A DNA stretch of 64,000 bases from Cydia pomonella (Eukaryota > Arthropoda > Insecta > Lepidoptera > Tortricidae): positions 14,942,001 to 15,006,000 of the forward strand of contig NC_084711.1 of the NCBI RefSeq assembly GCF_033807575.1. The letters are read 5' to 3'. A program made the translations under genes and the position numbers. The notes below the pieces were generated by a model. It was not told the origin of the DNA and did no database searches. It saw only the letters and a list, made by a program, of their open reading frames with translations. Shown here in pieces: positions 58,127-64,000 of this stretch; the first letter of the stretch is position 1; each line of letters starts with the position of its first letter.

Positions 58127-58225
58127 AGTCTGGTAAACCATCTTTGTCAGTGGAAAAAGGCGTTAAATTTAAAACTTATGTGGGAGATAGATGATCCGCG
58201 CCCACTGACAGAGATGTACTAGACA
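58127..58225. mobile_element. 99-bp MITE-like inverted repeat
   Basis: AGTCTGGTAAACCATCTTTG and TCAGTGG near the left pair with CCACTGACAGAGATG and TACTAGACA at the right. TATA-rich DNA precedes it. A related piece with CAGTAGAAAAAGGCAGC lies at about 60040. Confidence 0.55.
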
Positions 58226-58862
58226 GGCTATCGAGAACAAATTGTGTCCGCCATTTTCGGCGTTTGACGTCTGTCACTCAGCTAAAGAATAAGCGTACCT
58301 AGCCAGAGGCGAAACTGTTATGACAACTGTTCATTTTCTGTCTAAATACGCACTGTAAAGAATCTAGATAAAATGTATGTATTTCCTTACTGGTGCATTG
58401 AAATTGTTTTACATATGTGACGCTGACGACATTAAAATTTATAAAAAGAGACTCTTTCTATTTCACTCTCGTACGCTTATAGCATAATTATAATATAATA
58501 TACTCATTGAATAAAATAAAAAAACTACAAAAAATTACGAGATAAAGAGTAATACATCATTACTGTGTATATATGCTGTAAACTATAAGGTAAGTAATCA
58601 TTAGTACCTACATGTTACATCTACGAAATATAATTTTTGCGCCAAAGAAAATGGCGTACCACCGCGGGTGTTTAAAGTGACGTTTCAAAATAATTATAAT
58701 GAGCTTAAAATAAGAGTTTTTTCGCAGTGAATTGTTATTATATTGCTTTTATTATGTTTCTTCATATTCTTAGAATACATTTTCATAACGCACAAAGGCA
58801 TTTTTAATTTTTTTTTATTGCGTGGCACCTCGTCAGTAGTCGGAGACGTTCTAAACGCAATT
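58226..58862. other. unassigned AT-rich sequence
   Basis: Nothing recognised. Confidence 0.35.
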
Positions 58863-58945
58863 AAGTGCGGGCACTTCATTGAGGTACGGAAACATTTTGT
58901 TCGAGATACCGACTCTCGTACTATACCTCAATGTCCGCGCCTTAC
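58863..58945. repeat. inverted repeat CATTGAGGTA
   Basis: CATTGAGGTA (58877-58886) pairs exactly with TACCTCAATG (58924-58933), and the GTGCGGGC/GTCCGCGCC flanks extend it imperfectly. It may be a small MITE. Confidence 0.4.
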
Positions 58946-59039
58946 GCTTTTTTTTAAACTTTGCCGCCTTTTTCTATTGGCAGTGCACTTTTTTAAATTT
59001 CAAGTTGGCAACACAGACCGCGGCGCTCGTGCAGAATAA

Positions 59040-59510
59040 ATGACATCTAGTTTTTTTGCCAACGCTCTCACTGTAGAGTGAGGTCAAAGCTATCGTTCTT
59101 GCACTTTTTGTACATATTAGCAAAAAAACTGCAATAATCGACGTCGAGTATAGTCTTAACGAGTTATTAATGAGGATATTACGTCTAAATATCTGCTATG
59201 CACGCCTCAGACTAAAACACATTCGGTTGTTCTTTTTCTCAATTGATTCTTGGAACTTGGCCTCGTTTTCATTTGCCATTCCGAGGGGAATTTCCAATTA
59301 AATCTGTTCGAATGTTAGTCATCACGTGAATAGGGTGTCACCTCTATTTAAAAGCAATAAAAAAACAAACAAAACAGCAATTCTATCGTGAGACGATCGT
59401 GGTTCTAAACGATCACGGGATTCCACGGTGCTGGAACAGGTTTCTAGTTATATATTCTGAATAAAGAATATTTAAGCCTAGAAGCATAAAGCAGAACTGT
59501 TGAAATGGAA
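59040..59510. other. unassigned AT-rich sequence
   Basis: Nothing recognised. Confidence 0.35.
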
Positions 59511-59523
59511 GCCATTATCATAT

Positions 59524-59790
59524 ATTTTTTTATGATACAGGAGGCAAACAAGCAGACGGTTCACCTGGTAGTAAGCGATTACCGCCGCCCATGGACACCT
59601 GCAACACCTTGTAAGTGCGTTGCCGGCATTTAAGATAGGAGAACGCTCTTTTCTTGAAGGTTCGAAGGTCGTATCGGTCCGAAAATACCGCAGGCGACAA
59701 TTCATTGCACAGTTTAGCTGTGCGAGGCAGGAAGTTTCTGGAGAAACGCAAAGTTGAGGACTGCCAACCATCTAAGTGGTGAAGATGGAA
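59524..59790 (-). pseudogene. LINE ORF2 C-terminus and 3' tail
   Basis: On the minus strand: FSRNFLPRTAKLCNELSPAV, FSDRYDLRTFKKRAFSYLK, then VLQVSMGGGNRLLPGEPSAC and LPPVS before a stop at about 59530, followed by a T-rich (sense A-rich) end. The reverse-transcriptase core is missing (5' truncated). The frame that remains is open, so it is younger than the 17338 and 43831 relatives. Confidence 0.75.
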
Positions 59791-60409
59791 ATCTAATTAT
59801 TTTTATTCATTTATAATCCAGTTACTTTGTCGACTTTTGTAATGGGGTTCGTTTGCGTCAAATCCGGTAGTTCTGATTTTTTGCAAACTCAATGAATAGT
59901 CCAAGTTTATTACCTCGAGCGCCGAACGCAACTTAGGTAGTCAAACAACGAAAAAAAACCTCGAAAAATACAGTTTTGTTGTAGATTTGGGTGATTATAG
60001 TAATTAGAAATACTATTATACTCTGGTACATCCAGCTTATCAGTAGAAAAAGGCAGCAATGTACCAAAAATTTAGGCACTAAGAATAGATTCCATAGAAC
60101 ATTTGAATGTCAGACTGACATAATAAAAATGGCATCTTCGGTTGCCAGTACTACGTTCTACGCTTTATTATTCTATGTATTCACTGAGCTTCGGCTGACG
60201 TATGGACTTTCAAATTACCTGTTTTCTCAGTGTTATTAGCCAAACGAACTCGGGCTGACCTCGCGGTTAATTTGACTCCAACTGCCAGGAAATAGAAAAT
60301 CTACCAACTTGACGCAAATTATGCTCAGACTATAAATCATTTATTCCACAAGTGAATTGTGATCAGATACAGGTAACTGATATAGACTGGCTATCCTTTT
60401 AGTATTTAT
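59791..60409. other. mostly unassigned, one MITE fragment
   Basis: At 60021-60060 CTCTGGTACATCCAGCTTAT and CAGTAGAAAAAGGCAGC resemble one arm of the 58127 element. Confidence 0.3.
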
Positions 60410-60500
60410 TTTATTTTTTTGGAATAAGGTAAGCATTTGAACACAGTCTCACTTGATGGTTAGTGCCAATGCAGTCTAGCATGGAACATGCTACACTTGT
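60410..60500 (-). mobile_element. LINE 3' tail, same family as 30207-31200
   Basis: On the minus strand TAGACTGCATTGGCACTAAC, CATCAAGTGAGACTG and AAATGCTTACCTTATTCC correspond to the sequence following the stop codon at 31125. Only the tail is left. Confidence 0.6.
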
Positions 60501-60751
60501 TGTTGTATGTTATACTTTTTATGATATTATTTTTTTATTATGATTTCATTCTAGGTTATTAGATGCACCGCCTAATCATTACTGTCTACCTTCTATTTCT
60601 TGAGCAACGTATGAATCCTAAGAAAAAAGAATACACGTTGTCTTAATTTTTATTTATCGAAACAAAAATGTTTTTGGAACGTTTATTTGTAGCTAAACAG
60701 GTATTAGAGTTCGTCTAAGCTAATTGTGCTCCGTGTTTGACAGAATTGAGT

Positions 60752-61090
60752 GTTTTTTTTTTATACTACGTCGGTGGCAAACAAGCATACGGCCCGCCTG
60801 ATGGTAAGCAGTCTCCGTAGCCTATGTACGCCTGCAACTCCAGAGTTACATGCGCGTTGCCGACCCTAACAACTCTCCCTCCCCTCGTTGAGCTCTGGCA
60901 ACTTTACTCACCGGCAGGAAAACAACACTATGAGTAGGGTCTAGTGTTATTTGTCTGCGGTTTTCTGTAAGGTGGAGGTACTTCCCCAGTTGGGCTCTGC
61001 TCTAGATCTGGAATGACATCCGCTGTCCTGTGCCCTACCACACTAAGCGAGATGACATTCACAATGCCCATACCTCTCTTGTGGACGTAG
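60752..61090 (-). mobile_element. LINE 3' end with long 3' untranslated part
   Basis: On the minus strand: GACAGCGGATGTCATTCCAG, GGAAGTACCTCCACCTTACA, GTCGGCAACGCGCATGTAAC, then CTGCTTACCATCAGGCGGGC, CGTATGCTTGTTTGCC and a poly-A-like end (eight or more T on +). The TACCATCAGG..G end is typical of a large lepidopteran LINE group. Few or no codons remain. Confidence 0.7.
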
Positions 61091-62269
61091 TTTAAGGACG
61101 TAGATGACAAGCATTCGAAGACATAGGTTTAAGAAAATAAGACATCTTCTAAATCGTCTTACGTAATAAATGAATGTGTGCAAAAAATTAAAGTAACGTT
61201 CCTAAATGACGGCTCTTAGGGCTCTTATGAGTATATAATTCTTAAGCCTATGGCTTTACAATACTATAACCAAAGGGCAAAACACCTTAGAAATAAAGAG
61301 AACTGAGACGTCGCTAATGTGATGCAATATTCAACACTTCCACAGAGATGAATTCAATTGTCTGTATTATTTTTGTCTCTGTAAGATAAACACAAACATT
61401 TTTGAACAGGTTCTTAGTCGTTCCAAATTGTCACTCTCACTATCCGCGATAGAGATAACATTTTACGAATGTGTTTCATTACGATATCTAAATCACGCAA
61501 TATTAAGGTCGTTGCCCCCGGCTATCGCTTTGGACGATAACATTTACACGGAAAAAATCCGTCCTCAATATGGCTACAGATAAAATTATTAGCCAGTTTC
61601 AGTAGACCTTCCACGCTCCCCTCCAGGCGAACGTTTTAAGCTCTGTTTAGGAGAAATAACAGCATGTCGGAGCTCTTGTAAGATTGGACAAGATGCGTTA
61701 ACGATAGTGTAAATATGCCGTAAATGTCCTTGGGTGTGGACGCCAAACAGAGTTCGTCTCGATAGGTCGCTACTGTAAATATTGGAACTACTTGAATTTC
61801 CCGTCGTGTTTAACTAAATATAAAAATAATGTTTTCCTACTCCTCTACTGTTATCTGTCATTTATGCATTCATTAACACGAATATAAGAACATACATAAA
61901 AGATTTCAAGAAAAGTCTATATTGTCTATTCCTCATAAAAGCTCTTGTGCTTTTATAAGCTATAATGTTACTGCGATTAATGGCTACCAACCTAACAAAA
62001 CCAAAACGAATACAGTTTTAAACTAAGTGCATTGCTGCCAACGTACAAAATATTCATTTGGTTGCATAGTAAAAATAATTACTTCATAAGTCAGAAACAC
62101 GCATGTGACACCCGTATTATAGCAACACCCATAGACTACGAAGACCGCTTAGCGTTGCTTGTTAGTCTCCGTAGGCTACGGTGGCCAAAATTGAGAAAAA
62201 ACTGTCCAAAAAATTAATTTAGCAAGTAGCAAGTACCAGGGCCTCATGAGTTACGAGGAGGTGTCGCTG
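61091..62269. other. unassigned sequence
   Basis: No repeat is recognised. The 61495-61780 stretch is CpG-richer and could be regulatory. Confidence 0.3.
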
Positions 62270-62304
62270 ACCGGCCGGCCGCGGCCCGGGGCGGGCCGGG
62301 CGCG
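62270..62304. other. 34-bp all-G/C island
   Basis: From 62271 to 62304 every base is G or C, in CCGG/GGCC/GGGG combinations, inside an AT-rich region. No open frame or promoter context explains it. Confidence 0.85.
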
Positions 62305-62406
62305 TATTATAACAAGGTATGCTCGCGCGTCTTGGCTATATACTTTTGCTGTAATTTGTTTACCTAAATTAAGATTTATTTTTGTTGACTCGTAGGAAAA
62401 ATATTG

Positions 62407-62544
62407 TATGCAACGTTGTATAGGTAGGTCAAAAAATTCTCGTGGCGTATTCCTTTACAATGTTCGCCTACGCCTTCGGCTCCGGCTCACATTGTAACTC
62501 ACGCCACTCGCCTTTTTTGACCCTTCTTATACAACTGTTGCATA
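62407..62544. mobile_element. palindromic element, TATGCAACGTTGTATA ends
   Basis: TATGCAACGTTGTATAGG and GGTCAAAAAATTCTCGTGGC pair with GCCACTCGCCTTTTTTGACC and TATACAACTGTTGCATA. The loop, around TTACAATGTTCGCC and GGCTCACATTGTAA, is itself a smaller hairpin. It has no coding capacity. I recall the same sequence as dispersed in moths. Confidence 0.65.
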
Positions 62545-64000
62545 AAATACTATAAAAAAAGATTGATTGCACAATGAACAGTAGGTAAAGTTTCAAAAGT
62601 AACAAACCTAATGAATTGTGATTTTCAATTCAAATAGCGAAAATGAAGTGGTTATATTGAAATGCCAATGAATTACCATTTTTAAAGCAAATAAAAAAAT
62701 TAAGTTGTTATTTTGAAATAGCAATAAGGAATTGAATAAGAATTGGTTTCGTAAAAATGTTTTCGAGCGCAATTATCTAACGTATTTCAAGACATTTTAG
62801 CGCAACTCTTAGTTTACATTGAAGAAACAATACATGTATATATATTATAAATCTAAAATGACAAATTTAACATTAGGCACAGATAAAGACGAACAAGAGT
62901 CAGAAAGTGAATGAAAAAAGTGCTTGCTTTAGTGTTAAAAATTGACTTCTAAGCGTAATATGTAAGTATTGTTACGTGTCAGCATAGAAAGTCATAATCG
63001 TGATCTTTATAAAACTGCGCTTTTGCCACGTAATTAACATTCTGCGCTTTAGTAGCTACTGTTCTGTGATATAACCCTAGAGGATATCTTTGCTGGCATG
63101 AAACACAATAGCATGACCTTGGCTATTGTTATTTGTATCGGTTAGCAGGCTGTAGTTAAACATAACTGTGCCCCGTGGGGTGTCATTAATGAAGGCTAGG
63201 AAATGGACTATCGCAGTTTCTTTGTCAACGATATGGGACGTGTACAATAGCTGTTTATTTCTAAGCTCCCTAATGTTATGTTACTGCCTCTTTGCGGTTA
63301 TCAAGGGGCAAGGAAGTAGATGCTATATTGTGCCACATTATAGGTAATTTTAGAATAAATGTATCCGACCAACCTGCTAACGTTTTATTTGGAAAGCCTT
63401 AGTCTTTGATGCTGATGTTAAAGCGCAAATATTATTTAGACCAATGAGAGCAGGGGTTTATGTAAACAAAGTATTGTATATAAATTTCAGTACCGTAGGT
63501 ACCTAAATATTTATATCACCGCCCTAGTGGTGGCTGGCTGAATGTCGCGCCTTAGAAAGGTAGTACAAAGTACCTACTTCTGGTAATTTTTGATAGTCAC
63601 CTTTAAATTTTTTTTAATATGCCTAATTATAAAGTTGGTTGAATACACGAATCTACACTTAGACAATGAAACGTTCTAGACATGATAATTGAAGACCGGT
63701 GATAATATAATGAGATTTTTTTTTTTTACCCACACCTACAAGTTTGTAACATTATGTAAAACTATTAAAACTACATTGTATTCCGGATTAAATTGCCAAT
63801 AAATTAAATATAATAGTTTTAGTTTGACAATTTTATGAGCGTATATTATATCCGAGAAAACTATTTAGCAAAAATGCTACTGTTTGAAATATGTCATAAT
63901 TTACTACCTATCATGTTTCTTACAATGTTGCCTTTCTACTATAAATTATACTCTAAGACGAGGTAATTACATAATAAAACACATACACCGGACTACAAAA
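62545..64000. other. unassigned AT-rich sequence
   Basis: Nothing recognised apart from poly-T/A runs (63718-63727) and a small CACCGCC/GGTGGCTGG foldback at about 63519. Confidence 0.35.

Noticed and set aside
1..64000. CRISPR array, phage, operon or bacterial system
   Set aside because: No short spaced direct-repeat array, ribosome-site/operon structure or dense coding exists. Composition and repeats are those of an insect nuclear genome.
1..64000. An entirely new biological system in this window
   Set aside because: Everything I could interpret is transposon-derived or simple repeat. The most suggestive signals (3' stem-loop, MITE-arm array, G-tract triplication) are variations on transposon biology, not a new system.

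Overview
The window looks like nuclear DNA of a moth or butterfly (Lepidoptera). It is AT-rich, has no long host reading frames, and carries many repeat types that I recognise as typical of lepidopteran genomes. These include a tRNA-derived SINE, RTE-like and jockey/CR1-like non-LTR retrotransposon remnants, and many short inverted-repeat (MITE-like) elements. Species cannot be read from the sequence, and family names rest on recall of lepidopteran repeats, not on a search.

I find no host protein-coding gene, rRNA gene or genuine tRNA gene that I can support. The only reading frames with clear protein homology are decayed retrotransposon reverse transcriptases. One is a 324-codon frame on + at 30153-31127 whose YxDD box reads YAND. 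The other is a broken RTE-like frame on - at about 39520-38144 that keeps YADD but has at least three frame changes. Shorter C-terminal LINE pieces lie at 17.3, 32.4, 43.8, 59.5 and 60.8-61.1 kb. Most other open frames are 60-100 codons, as expected by chance in 64 kb.

Layout: 1-11.3 kb is nearly free of recognisable repeats and has a few locally GC-raised blocks (2.3, 3.1, 6.3, 8.6, 9.6 and 10.1-10.8 kb) that could be regulatory or exonic. From 11.3 to 17.6 kb there is a run of inverted-repeat elements. From 17.7 to 28 kb there are more MITEs, two SINE copies, a MITE-arm tandem array (23.67-24.0 kb) and a TIR element split by a LINE tail (24.65-25.06 kb). From 28.8 to 36.5 kb there are a LINE with an inverted repeat next to it, an RTE tail, a 273-bp TIR element, a full SINE with a 15-bp target duplication and two local duplications. 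From 37.9 to 43.7 kb there are the RTE-like LINE and several palindromic MITEs. From 45 to 54.9 kb there are larger lepidopteran repeats, including one at 51.9-52.95 kb with an internal triplication and pure G runs. From 55 to 64 kb most sequence is unassigned, with LINE tails at 59.5-61.1 kb, one palindromic element and a 34-bp all-G/C island at 62.27 kb.

The genes do not form a pathway. The biology visible is transposon history: parasites (SINE, MITEs) that depended on absent autonomous partners, nested insertions, arms turned into tandem arrays, and a short stem-loop conserved with compensating base changes among LINE-like 3' ends. The window is best read as intergenic or intronic sequence. 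Exact edges of most elements are estimates made by eye.
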